Positions 43,784-52,391 of a stretch of 64,000 nt of DNA are shown in pieces. Position 1 is the first letter of the stretch. Each line of letters begins with the position of its first letter. The position numbers were made by a program, and so were the translations under genes. The notes under the pieces are model-generated. The model was not told where the DNA came from. It was given only the letters and a program-made list of their open reading frames with translations, and ran no database searches. Origin of the DNA: JAEEJA01 sp036343175 (GTDB taxonomy: Bacteria > Bacillota > Clostridia > Lachnospirales > Lachnospiraceae); the NCBI GenBank assembly GCA_036343175.1, contig JAZASR010000006.1, positions 34,720-98,719 on the forward strand. Direction: 5' to 3'.

Positions 43784-45001
43784 ATGTTTAACGCAGCAGT
43801 TCTGGGCTATGGAACAGTAGGTTCCGGGGTCGTGCAGATCATTAATGAGAATGCAGATGTAATCAGCTCAAGACTTCACGATACCATTAAGGTCAAGTAT
43901 GTTCTCGATCTGAGAGAGTTCGACAATGATCCTGTCCAGAAGATCCTTGTTCATGATTTTAATATCATAAAGGATGACCCTGAAGTGGATATTGTGGTCG
44001 AGACCATGGGCGGCATCAATCCTGCCTATGAATTCGTAAAGGCTTCACTTGAAGCAGGCAAGAACGTATGCACCTCCAATAAGGCTCTGGTCGCAGCACA
44101 CGGTCCTGAACTCCTCGACATTGCTGAGGAGCATAGCGTAAACTTCCTCTTTGAGGCAAGTGTAGGAGGCGGCATTCCGATCATCAGGCCTTTAAAGACC
44201 TCATGTGCGCCGGAGGATATCCTGGAGATCCGCGGTATCCTTAATGGGACTACAAACTATATCCTCACAAAGATGACGGACGAGGGTCTTAACTTTGCAG
44301 ACGTCCTCAAGGATGCCCAGCTTAAAGGTTTTGCGGAAAGAAACCCTGAAGCGGATATTGAAGGATATGATGCTGCAAGAAAGATCGCTATTCTCGCATC
44401 ACTCGCATACGGCAGGAACGTAGACTTCGAGGATGTTTATACAGAAGGCATCACCAATATTTCCGATACAGATATAGTTTACGTAAAGAAGCTGGGCGGC
44501 AAGATCAAACTTTTCGGCATTGCCAAGAAGCATGAACATGGTGTCACAGTATCTGTTGTGCCTATGATCATAAGACCTGACGATCCGCTCTTTAATGTAG
44601 ATGGAGTATACAACGCGATACTTGTCCGCGGCAATATGCTTGGCGACGTAATGTTCTATGGTCAGGGCGCAGGAAAGCTCCCGACAGCAAGCGCCGTAGT
44701 AAGTGACGTCATGGAAGCCGCAAAGCACAGGCATATCAATATAAAGACTGTATGGAGCCATGAAAAGCTGGGCCTTGAACCATTCGGCGATACTTTCTCC
44801 CGCTTCTTCGTAAGGCTCAAAGGCGGCAGGGAAGTCAATGAAGCCAAGGTGGCAGGCCTTTTTAAGAAGATCAAAACTATAGATGCCGGCTTCCCTGATG
44901 AATATGCATTCATCACGGATCAAATGAAAGAGTCAGATTTCAAGAATGCCATGCTCGATATGGACAATGTTACTATCAGCAAGATCAGAGCTGATATCTG
45001 A
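43784..45001 (+). CDS. hom: Homoserine dehydrogenase
   Basis: Reduces aspartate semialdehyde to homoserine, the branch point to threonine and methionine. GYGTVGSGV is the NAD(P) loop at the N-terminus; NKALVAAHG, GGIPIIRPL and NGTTNYILTKM are family signatures, the last with the catalytic Lys region following. The 405 residues include a short ACT-like C-terminus, probably for threonine feedback (inference). GAAAGGAAAT precedes the ATG. Aspartate kinase follows after 72 bases, in which a small hairpin AGACAGT/ACTGTCT (45032-45051) is found. Confidence 0.95.
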   Translation: MFNAAVLGYGTVGSGVVQIINENADVISSRLHDTIKVKYVLDLREFDNDPVQKILVHDFNIIKDDPEVDIVVETMGGINPAYEFVKASLEAGKNVCTSNKALVAAHGPELLDIAEEHSVNFLFEASVGGGIPIIRPLKTSCAPEDILEIRGILNGTTNYILTKMTDEGLNFADVLKDAQLKGFAERNPEADIEGYDAARKIAILASLAYGRNVDFEDVYTEGITNISDTDIVYVKKLGGKIKLFGIAKKHEHGVTVSVVPMIIRPDDPLFNVDGVYNAILVRGNMLGDVMFYGQGAGKLPTASAVVSDVMEAAKHRHINIKTVWSHEKLGLEPFGDTFSRFFVRLKGGREVNEAKVAGLFKKIKTIDAGFPDEYAFITDQMKESDFKNAMLDMDNVTISKIRADI

Positions 45002-45073
45002 CTTAAGATCAGCTCCTGGTACATTATATAAAGACAGTTTTTATACTGTCTGGAAAGAGGAAAGATAAAAAAG

Positions 45074-46285
45074 ATGTTAATAGTAAAGAAGTTTGGTGGA
45101 ACATCTGTAGCCAACAAGGAAAGGATCTTCAATGTAGCACGCCGCTGCATTGAGGATTACAGGGCCGGCAATAAGGTGGTAGTTGTACTTTCTGCTATGG
45201 GAAAACAGACTGACGTCCTGATCGATCAGGCGCATGACATCAATCCGCATGCATCCCGCAGAGAGATGGACATGCTCCTTACCACAGGTGAACAGACAAG
45301 CGTAGCCCTTATGGCTATGGCAATGGATTATCTCGGAGTACCGGCAATATCTCTGAATGCATTCCAGGTAGCTATGCATACGACAGCAGACTACAGCAAT
45401 GCAAAGCTTAAGAGGATCGATACCGAAAGGATCTTCAATGAACTTGATAACCGCAAGATCGTTATCATTACCGGCTTCCAGGGGATCGACAAGTTCGATG
45501 ACTATACGACACTTGGAAGAGGCGGTTCTGATACTACAGCAGTTGCCCTTGCAGCGGCTCTTCACGCAGACGCATGCGAGATCTATACAGATGTGGACGG
45601 CGTATATACTGCAGATCCGAGGGTCGTTCCTAAGGCAAGAAAGCTTAGTGAGATATCATATGATGAGATGCTTGAGCTTTCCAGCCTCGGTGCAGGAGTG
45701 CTTCATAACCGCTCGGTGGAAATGGCAAAGAAATACGGCGTACAGCTTGTGGTGCGCTCCAGCCTGAATAATAATGAAGGTACAGTAGTTAAGGAGGAAA
45801 GTAAAATGGAGAAGATGTTGGTAAGCGGTGTTGCTACTGACAAGAACGTAGTACAGATCGGTGTTGAGGGACTTGAGAATAAGCCTGGAGTTGCATTTAA
45901 GCTTTTCCAGCACCTTGCTAATCACAATATTAACGTAGATATGATCCTTCAGTCGGTTGAGCACAACGGCAAGCAGGATATAAGCTTCACAGTAACTGAG
46001 GATGAGAAGGATGAAGCGATCGCAGTACTTGAAAGACACTCAGAGTCATCTCTTAAGTGCGATAAATATACAGTTACAGACAATATAGCGAAGGTATCTA
46101 TAGTCGGCGCCGGTATGATGACACATGCAGGTGTCGCTGCCAAGATGTTCGAGGCGCTTTACGATGCAGGCGTTAACATTAAGCAGATCTCCACATCTGA
46201 GATCCGTGTAACGGTCCTTGTAGATGAGAAGTATACAGAGGTAGCCGCTCAGGCTATTCATGATGCATTCGCACTTGACAGATAA
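45074..46285 (+). CDS. lysC: Aspartate kinase, alpha form
   Basis: Phosphorylates aspartate at the first step to lysine, threonine and methionine. The N-terminal KKFGGTSVAN, the TLGRGGSDTTAVALA block and YTDVDGVYTADPR form the kinase domain; two ACT domains (about 255-400) give feedback control. At 403 residues it matches Bacillus LysC, which also makes a separate beta subunit from an internal start; a strong internal start is present here (next entry). It lies between hom and lysA. Confidence 0.95.
   Translation: MLIVKKFGGTSVANKERIFNVARRCIEDYRAGNKVVVVLSAMGKQTDVLIDQAHDINPHASRREMDMLLTTGEQTSVALMAMAMDYLGVPAISLNAFQVAMHTTADYSNAKLKRIDTERIFNELDNRKIVIITGFQGIDKFDDYTTLGRGGSDTTAVALAAALHADACEIYTDVDGVYTADPRVVPKARKLSEISYDEMLELSSLGAGVLHNRSVEMAKKYGVQLVVRSSLNNNEGTVVKEESKMEKMLVSGVATDKNVVQIGVEGLENKPGVAFKLFQHLANHNINVDMILQSVEHNGKQDISFTVTEDEKDEAIAVLERHSESSLKCDKYTVTDNIAKVSIVGAGMMTHAGVAAKMFEALYDAGVNIKQISTSEIRVTVLVDEKYTEVAAQAIHDAFALDR
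45806..46285 (+). CDS. Aspartate kinase beta subunit from an in-frame internal start
   Basis: Inside lysC, AAGGAGG (45791-45797) stands eight bases before an in-frame ATG at 45806, codon 245. The product would be 159 residues (MEKMLVSGVATDKN...) containing only the two ACT domains. B. subtilis LysC makes a beta subunit from nearly the same position, giving an alpha2-beta2 enzyme. The SD is better than that of lysC itself. It is inferred from sequence, not shown. Confidence 0.7.
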   Translation: MEKMLVSGVATDKNVVQIGVEGLENKPGVAFKLFQHLANHNINVDMILQSVEHNGKQDISFTVTEDEKDEAIAVLERHSESSLKCDKYTVTDNIAKVSIVGAGMMTHAGVAAKMFEALYDAGVNIKQISTSEIRVTVLVDEKYTEVAAQAIHDAFALDR

Positions 46286-46300
46286 TTAAGGTAAGATCAC

Positions 46301-46325
46301 TGTTGTAAAAGCAACAATAATTTTT
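46301..46325 (+). terminator. Weak terminator-like hairpin after lysC
   Basis: TGTTGT/GCAACA (46301-46316) with an AAAA loop, followed by AATAATTTTT. The stem is short, so termination may be partial and lysA may still be reached. Confidence 0.35.
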
Positions 46326-46326
46326 C

Positions 46327-46435
46327 AACAATCCGATTATGATATATAGTGCTGATTAGTGGGGTAAGGCGAGTGTATCAGTGTGTCATGCCAGTATTCT
46401 AAGATAAGCGCTGTATTGACTGTCGGATTGTTTTT
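46327..46435 (+). promoter_or_regulatory. Candidate structured RNA leader before lysA
   Basis: Two nested helices: P1 AACAATCCGA (46327-46336)/TCGGATTGTT (46423-46432), and P2 ATATAGTGCT (46344-46353)/AGCGCTGTAT (46407-46416, two G-U pairs). Inside them CTGAT/ATCAG can form P3. The 3' arm of P1 runs into a T-run, as in a terminator. It does not show the lysine riboswitch consensus I know. It may be a regulatory leader, or the terminal repeats of a small MITE. Confidence 0.45.
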
Positions 46436-46472
46436 ATGTGATCTGAGCAGGCTTAAAGAAGGAAGGTCAGCT

Positions 46473-47756
46473 ATGGAAAAGAAGGCATTTGTAACATTAG
46501 ACCAGGTGAAGCGCATAGCTTTAAAATATCCTACACCATTTTATCTGTATGATGAAAAGGGAATAGTAGAGAACATGAGAAGGGTAAAGGAAGCCTTCGC
46601 ATGGAATCCGGGATTCAAAGAGTATTTTGCTGTAAAGGCGACACCTAACCCGTATATCATGAAGCTCTTACAGAAGGAGGGCTGCGGAGTAGACTGCTCA
46701 TCGATGGCAGAACTTGTACTTTCTGAAGCCTGCGGCTTTAAGGGATCTGACATTATGTTCTCATCGAACGTGACTCCTGCAGAAGAGTATGTAAAGGCAA
46801 AGCAGCTTGGCGCATATATTAACCTGGATGATATTACCCATATCGAATTTTTGAAGAATTGCGCCGGCATACCAAAGGACATCTGTGTCAGATTCAACCC
46901 CGGCGGAGTATTTAAGATGGGCAATGACATCATGGATAACCCCGGTGATTCCAAGTACGGAATGACTGAGCAGCAGATATTCGATGCCATAAAGCAGTTA
47001 AAAGAGCTCGGTGCAGTTAATTTCGGCATCCACTCATTTCTGGCAAGCAATACCGTTACCAATGACTATTATCCTTATCTTGCGGGCATACTTTTCGACC
47101 TTGCTCAAAGGGTACATAAAGAGCTTGGTGTCCACATAAAGTTCATAAATCTTTCAGGAGGAGTAGGTATCCCTTATAAGCCTGACGGGACTCCGAATGA
47201 TATCATAAAGATCGGCCAGGGTGTCCGTGAAAAGTATGAGCAGATACTTGTGCCTGCAGGTATGGACGATGTGGCGATCTTCACGGAGATGGGCCGTTTT
47301 ATGCTTGGGCCTTACGGAGCACTTGTTACAAAGGCTATCCACGAGAAGCATATATATAAAGAGTACATAGGCGTAGATGCCTGCGCCTCAAACCTTATGA
47401 GACCTGCCATGTATGGCGCATATCACCATATCACAGTTCTGGGTAAGGAGCATGAGCCCTGCGATCATAAATATGACGTAACAGGCTCACTGTGCGAGAA
47501 TAACGATAAATTCGCGATAGATCGTATGCTCCCGAAGATCGACATCGGCGACTATATCTTCATTCATGATGCTGGAGCACATGGCTTCTCAATGGGCTAT
47601 AACTACAACGGAAGACTCTGGTCATCAGAGCTTCTTCTTAAAGAGGACGGAAGCGTTCAGCTCATCCGCCGCGCTGAATCGCTGGAGGACTATTTTGCGA
47701 CGTTCGACTTCGACCCCGCGATGTTCTCAGCTATTAAAAACTGTATACCTCAGTAA
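46473..47756 (+). CDS. lysA: Diaminopimelate decarboxylase-like PLP enzyme
   Basis: A 427-residue alanine-racemase-fold decarboxylase. The catalytic Lys is in YFAVKATPNP (about residue 52), the glycine-rich phosphate loop is INLSGGVGIPY, and the active-site Cys region is GSLCENNDKF. It would turn meso-diaminopimelate into lysine. GAAGGAAGG precedes the ATG at 46473; the in-frame ATG 90 bases upstream runs through the structured leader and is rejected. Its place after hom-lysC supports lysine synthesis, although related decarboxylases with other substrates cannot be fully excluded. Confidence 0.87.
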   Translation: MEKKAFVTLDQVKRIALKYPTPFYLYDEKGIVENMRRVKEAFAWNPGFKEYFAVKATPNPYIMKLLQKEGCGVDCSSMAELVLSEACGFKGSDIMFSSNVTPAEEYVKAKQLGAYINLDDITHIEFLKNCAGIPKDICVRFNPGGVFKMGNDIMDNPGDSKYGMTEQQIFDAIKQLKELGAVNFGIHSFLASNTVTNDYYPYLAGILFDLAQRVHKELGVHIKFINLSGGVGIPYKPDGTPNDIIKIGQGVREKYEQILVPAGMDDVAIFTEMGRFMLGPYGALVTKAIHEKHIYKEYIGVDACASNLMRPAMYGAYHHITVLGKEHEPCDHKYDVTGSLCENNDKFAIDRMLPKIDIGDYIFIHDAGAHGFSMGYNYNGRLWSSELLLKEDGSVQLIRRAESLEDYFATFDFDPAMFSAIKNCIPQ

Positions 47757-47818
47757 CCTCTTTTTACCTAAGAAAACGATCTCATTGATAAATGATTATA
47801 TAAACATAATGGTGAGAT

Positions 47819-47884
47819 GATCCCACCGAAAATGCCATAAATGCTGCTGACGACATGATGAGAAGATCTCACCGAAAATGCCAT
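47819..47884 (+). repeat. Imperfect direct repeat, 46-base period
   Basis: GATCCCACCGAAAATGCCAT (47819-47838) and GATCTCACCGAAAATGCCAT (47865-47884). They occupy the gap between lysA and the activase gene, just before its ribosome binding site. Confidence 0.75.
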
Positions 47885-47915
47885 TTGTATCTATAAATAA
47901 TAAGGAATGATAAAT

Positions 47916-50900
47916 ATGAAATTACCGCACAATGCACTGGGAATCGATATTGGCTCCACAACCGTAAAGATAGCAGTTCTCGATAAGGACGGGAAGCTGC
48001 TCTTTTCTGATTACCAGCGCCACTTTGCAAACATTCGTGAGACCCTTCATGATGTAATCCAAAAAGCATATGAAGCCTTAGGAGACATGGACGTGTGCCC
48101 TGTCATAACAGGGTCCGGCGGACTGACCCTGTCCAGGTACCTTGACATCCCATTTGTCCAGGAGGTAGTAGCGGTTGCAACATCCCTTAAGGACTATGCC
48201 CCTCAGACCGATGTGGCCATAGAGCTTGGCGGCGAGGACGCAAAGATAATCTACTTCACCGGCGGTATAGACCAGAGAATGAATGGTTCATGTGCAGGCG
48301 GCACAGGCTCATTTATTGACCAGATGGCGACCCTTCTTAATACGGATGCCATGGGTCTCAATGAATATGCAAAGTCCTATAAGGAAATATATCCAATAGC
48401 AGCAAGGTGCGGTGTATTCGCAAAATCAGATATCCAGCCTCTTATAAATGATGGCGCTACAAAGCCTGATCTTGCTGTATCAATATTCCAGGCAGTTGTT
48501 AACCAGACAATATCAGGTCTTGCCTGCGGCAAGCCTATCCGCGGTCATGTGGCCTTCCTCGGAGGTCCGCTTCATTTCCTGACAGAATTAAGACAGGCCT
48601 TTATAAGGACATTAAAGCTCACTGATGAGACAGCGATAGTCCCGGAGAACTCTCACCTGTTCGCAGCATCTGGCTCAGCCATGAATGCCGACTGGGACGT
48701 TCATAAGACATTAGGCGCCCTTGTAGATGAGCTCTCACACGATATTAAACTCGATTTCGAGGTCACAAGACTCGAGCCGCTTTTCAGAGATCAGAAGGAA
48801 TATGATGATTTCCTTGCAGAGCACGCAAAGAAGGATGTCGTAAAGGGTGACTTTTCAACATATGAGGGGAATCTCTATCTTGGGATCGATGCCGGATCGA
48901 CAACTACAAAGATCGCGGTGGTCGGCGAAGACGGGCAGCTTCTTTATTCATTTTATTCCAATAATAACGGCAGTCCTTTAAAGACTTCACTTCGGGCTAT
49001 CAAGGATATCTACTCAAAGATGCCTGAGGGCGCGCGGATCGTAAGGTCATGCTCGACAGGCTATGGCGAGGCGCTTCTTAAGTCAGCTTTGATGCTTGAC
49101 GAGGGCGAGGTGGAAACAGTTGCCCACTATACCGCAGCAGCTTTCTTTGATCCGGACGTTGACTGTATCCTGGATATAGGCGGCCAGGATATGAAATGCA
49201 TAAAGATCAAAAATAATACAGTAGATAAGGTCCAGCTCAATGAAGCATGTTCGTCGGGCTGCGGCTCATTCATAGAGACATTCGCGAAGTCGCTGAATTA
49301 TGATGTTGCAGACTTCGCAAAGATCGCATTATTTGCCGGGAACCCTATAGACCTGGGATCAAGATGCACGGTCTTTATGAATTCAAAAGTAAAGCAGGCC
49401 CAGAAGGAGGGCGCTACAGTGGCTGATATCTCAGCAGGTCTTGCTTATTCAGTCATAAAGAATGCCCTCATCAAGGTCATAAAACTTACAGATCCAAAGG
49501 ACCTTGGCAGGAACGTGGTAGTACAGGGCGGTACATTCTACAATGATGCCGTTCTCCGCGCTTTTGAGCGTATATCAGGCTGCAATGCCATAAGACCTGA
49601 TATTGCAGGCATCATGGGCGCTTTCGGTGCAGCGCTTATAGCAAGAAAGCACTATAAGGGCCAGCCTTCGACCATGCTTTCCATAAAGGAGATCAATGAG
49701 CTTACATTTACGACCAGCATGACACGCTGCAAGGGGTGTTTGAATCACTGTCTCCTCACCATCAACAAGTTCAACGGCGGAAGGCAATATATATCAGGAA
49801 ACAGGTGTGAGAGAGGACTTGGTCTCAAGAAGAATAAGGATAATCTTCCTAACCTCTTTGAATATAAGCTTAAGAGGGTATTTGCCCATTATAAGCCGCT
49901 CGATGCGGAGCATGCGGTAAGGGGAGAGGTTGGTATACCGAGAGTTCTCAATATGTATGAGAATTATCCGTTCTGGTTCACATTTTTTACTAAACTTGGA
50001 TACAAGGTGGTTTTGTCACCGGTATCTACAAGAAAGGTGTATGAACTGGGTATAGAGAGTATTCCGTCAGAGTCGGAATGCTATCCGGCAAAGATCGCTC
50101 ACGGCCACATCACATGGCTTATCCGGCATGGACTTAAGTATATTTTCTATCCCTGTGTACCTTATGAAAGAGTGGAGACACCGGAGGCAGGAAATCATTA
50201 CAATTGTCCTATAGTTACCTCATACGGTGAGAATATCAAGAATAACGTTGAAGAGCTCCGTGATACGGAGATAACATATCAGAATCCTTTCGTGTCATTT
50301 GAGAGCGAGAAGATAATAACAGACAGGCTCGTTAATTACTTTAGTGAGGAGAATGATATTCCTGAAGACGAGATAAGGGCCGCTTCTCATGCAGGCTGGG
50401 AAGAGATGGAAGAGACAAGGCTTGATATAGAGAAGAAGGGCGAAGAGGTCCTTGACTACCTTGAGAAGACAGGCAGACACGGAATAGTACTTGCCGGCCG
50501 TCCTTACCATTGTGATCCCGAGATCAACCACGGTATTCCGGAACTTATCAATTCCTACGGTGCAGCGGTCCTTACAGAGGACTCCATCTCACATCTTGGC
50601 CATGTAGACAGACCTACCATAGTTATGGATCAATGGATGTACCATTCAAGGCTTTACCGGGCGGCTTCCTTCGTATCTACAAGGACAGACCTTGATCTCA
50701 TACAGCTCAATTCATTCGGCTGCGGTCTCGATGCCGTAACGACTGATCAGGTGTCAGATATACTTACAAAGCGTGATAAGATATATACAGTTCTTAAGAT
50801 AGATGAGGTAAATAACTTAGGCGCAGCCCGTATCCGTATCAGGTCGCTTCTGGCAGCTATCCGTGAGAGAGATGAGAATAACGTGGAACCGGTATCAGCA

Positions 50901-52151
50901 GATACAGCTCACCACAGAATAGTCTTCACGAAGGAAATGAAGAAGGATTATACCATCCTCATGCCTCAGATGTCACCTATCCACTTTGAAATTATAGGTC
51001 CTGCTCTTAAGTACATGGGCTACAATCTCGTCCTTCTCGATGATGATAAGTCATGTGTAGACTACGGTCTCAAGTATGTAAATAACGACGCATGCTATCC
51101 TTCCATCATTGTAGTGGGTCAGTTCATGAAGGCACTTGCTTCAGGCAAGTATGACCCGGACAGAACAGCCCTCATAATATCCCAGACAGGCGGAGGCTGC
51201 AGAGCTACCAACTATATCGGTTTCATAAGACGCGCCCTTGAAAATGCCGGAATGGATCAGATCCCGGTAATATCATTTTCAGCTGGTATTGAGAAGAACC
51301 CGGGATTTAAGTTTACTCCCGGCACGATAGTAAGACTCCTTGAAGCCCTTCTTTACGGCGACGTATTCATGAGATGTCTGTATGCCACAAGACCTTATGA
51401 AGCAGTTAAGGGTTCAGCAGACGCACTTCATGAAAAATGGAAGGAAAAGGTCATTATGGACCTTAAGAAAGCTGAACTTAAGATATTTAAGCAGAACATA
51501 AGAGATATAATCAAAGACTTCGATGATCTCGACCGCCTTGATATAAAGAAGCCTAGAGTAGGCGTGGTAGGTGAGATACTTGTCAAGTTCCTGCCCGGTG
51601 CAAACAACCACCTGGTAGAGCTTCTCGAATCAGAGGGAGCTGAGGCGGTTGTTCCGGACCTTTCAGACTTCCTGATGTATTCTCTCTACAATGCAAATTT
51701 CAAGGCAGAGTATCTGGGCAAGAAGAAGTCATCTGCCCGTATCAATAATACGCTTATAGCTGCCTTTGAGAAGTTCAGAAAGGTCGCAAAGGATGCATTT
51801 GAAGAAAGTACCCACTTCAGTCCTTTCATGCCTATAGAGCAGTTAGCGGACTTCGCGTCACCTATTGTTTCTGCAGGCAACCAGACCGGTGAGGGGTGGT
51901 TCCTCACTGGAGAGATGATAGAGCTCATACATGAAAACGTACCGAATATAGTCTGTACGCAGCCTTTTGCCTGCCTCCCTAATCATGTGGTGGGAAAGGG
52001 CGTCATCAAGGAGATCCGCAGAAGGTATCCGGAAGCTAATATCGTAGCAGTTGACTATGATCCTGGCGCAACCGAGGTCAATCAGCTCAACCGTATCAAA
52101 CTGATGCTCTCGACAGCTGAAAAGAATCTGGCTGCCGGGCTTGCCGAATAA
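47916..52151 (+). CDS. Acyl-CoA dehydratase activase-related protein, tandem ASKHA domains
   Basis: A 1411-residue protein of the 2-hydroxyacyl-CoA dehydratase activator family. Two BadF/BcrA-type ATPase domains are in tandem: GIDIGSTTVKIAV at residue 8 with CAGGTGSFIDQ, and GIDAGSTTTKIAV at about 323 with CSSGCGSFIET. These cysteines can hold a bridging 4Fe-4S cluster. A CKGCLNHC motif (about 605) and a long DUF2229/HgdB-like region follow. The small activators HgdC are about 260 residues, so this is a fused form common in anaerobes but with no proven substrate. ATG 47916 is chosen because AAGGA abuts the earlier ATG at 47907. Confidence 0.88.
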   Translation: MKLPHNALGIDIGSTTVKIAVLDKDGKLLFSDYQRHFANIRETLHDVIQKAYEALGDMDVCPVITGSGGLTLSRYLDIPFVQEVVAVATSLKDYAPQTDVAIELGGEDAKIIYFTGGIDQRMNGSCAGGTGSFIDQMATLLNTDAMGLNEYAKSYKEIYPIAARCGVFAKSDIQPLINDGATKPDLAVSIFQAVVNQTISGLACGKPIRGHVAFLGGPLHFLTELRQAFIRTLKLTDETAIVPENSHLFAASGSAMNADWDVHKTLGALVDELSHDIKLDFEVTRLEPLFRDQKEYDDFLAEHAKKDVVKGDFSTYEGNLYLGIDAGSTTTKIAVVGEDGQLLYSFYSNNNGSPLKTSLRAIKDIYSKMPEGARIVRSCSTGYGEALLKSALMLDEGEVETVAHYTAAAFFDPDVDCILDIGGQDMKCIKIKNNTVDKVQLNEACSSGCGSFIETFAKSLNYDVADFAKIALFAGNPIDLGSRCTVFMNSKVKQAQKEGATVADISAGLAYSVIKNALIKVIKLTDPKDLGRNVVVQGGTFYNDAVLRAFERISGCNAIRPDIAGIMGAFGAALIARKHYKGQPSTMLSIKEINELTFTTSMTRCKGCLNHCLLTINKFNGGRQYISGNRCERGLGLKKNKDNLPNLFEYKLKRVFAHYKPLDAEHAVRGEVGIPRVLNMYENYPFWFTFFTKLGYKVVLSPVSTRKVYELGIESIPSESECYPAKIAHGHITWLIRHGLKYIFYPCVPYERVETPEAGNHYNCPIVTSYGENIKNNVEELRDTEITYQNPFVSFESEKIITDRLVNYFSEENDIPEDEIRAASHAGWEEMEETRLDIEKKGEEVLDYLEKTGRHGIVLAGRPYHCDPEINHGIPELINSYGAAVLTEDSISHLGHVDRPTIVMDQWMYHSRLYRAASFVSTRTDLDLIQLNSFGCGLDAVTTDQVSDILTKRDKIYTVLKIDEVNNLGAARIRIRSLLAAIRERDENNVEPVSADTAHHRIVFTKEMKKDYTILMPQMSPIHFEIIGPALKYMGYNLVLLDDDKSCVDYGLKYVNNDACYPSIIVVGQFMKALASGKYDPDRTALIISQTGGGCRATNYIGFIRRALENAGMDQIPVISFSAGIEKNPGFKFTPGTIVRLLEALLYGDVFMRCLYATRPYEAVKGSADALHEKWKEKVIMDLKKAELKIFKQNIRDIIKDFDDLDRLDIKKPRVGVVGEILVKFLPGANNHLVELLESEGAEAVVPDLSDFLMYSLYNANFKAEYLGKKKSSARINNTLIAAFEKFRKVAKDAFEESTHFSPFMPIEQLADFASPIVSAGNQTGEGWFLTGEMIELIHENVPNIVCTQPFACLPNHVVGKGVIKEIRRRYPEANIVAVDYDPGATEVNQLNRIKLMLSTAEKNLAAGLAE

Positions 52152-52153
52152 AA

Positions 52154-52185
52154 GATCCCGCCGGGTCACCCGGCGGGATTTTTTC
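52154..52185 (+). terminator. Strong Rho-independent terminator
   Basis: ATCCCGCCGGGT (52155-52166) pairs with ACCCGGCGGGAT (52168-52179), followed by six Ts. It ends the activase transcript three bases after the stop. Confidence 0.93.
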
Positions 52186-52202
52186 ATGACCATCACCAAA
52201 AC

Positions 52203-52287
52203 TATACTTTTCCAATCATACCCGCAAATCGTAGGGATTGCAGAACGAAAAAGTATAATCTCTGATTCAGGAAATCAGATTTTTTTA
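52203..52287 (+). terminator. Second terminator with upstream stem, possible attenuator
   Basis: TATACTTTT (52203-52211) pairs with AAAAGTATA (52249-52257), and right after it TCTGATT/AATCAGA (52261-52279) is followed by eight Ts. As a strong terminator already ends the activase transcript, this one would act on a transcript starting in between, toward the derlin-like gene. Confidence 0.6.
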
Positions 52288-52391
52288 TACTCAAAGCGCC
52301 CAGCAGGCATTATGGATAATAAAGTGGCAATTTGCACGCAGATTGGTTATAATATACTCTGATGTTTTTTTGCAGAATAAAAAGGAGTGTT

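Noticed and set aside
46327..46472. Lysine riboswitch or T-box before lysA
   Set aside because: No T-box sequence (GGGTGGTACCGCG type) and no lysine-aptamer consensus was recognised; only generic helices are supported.
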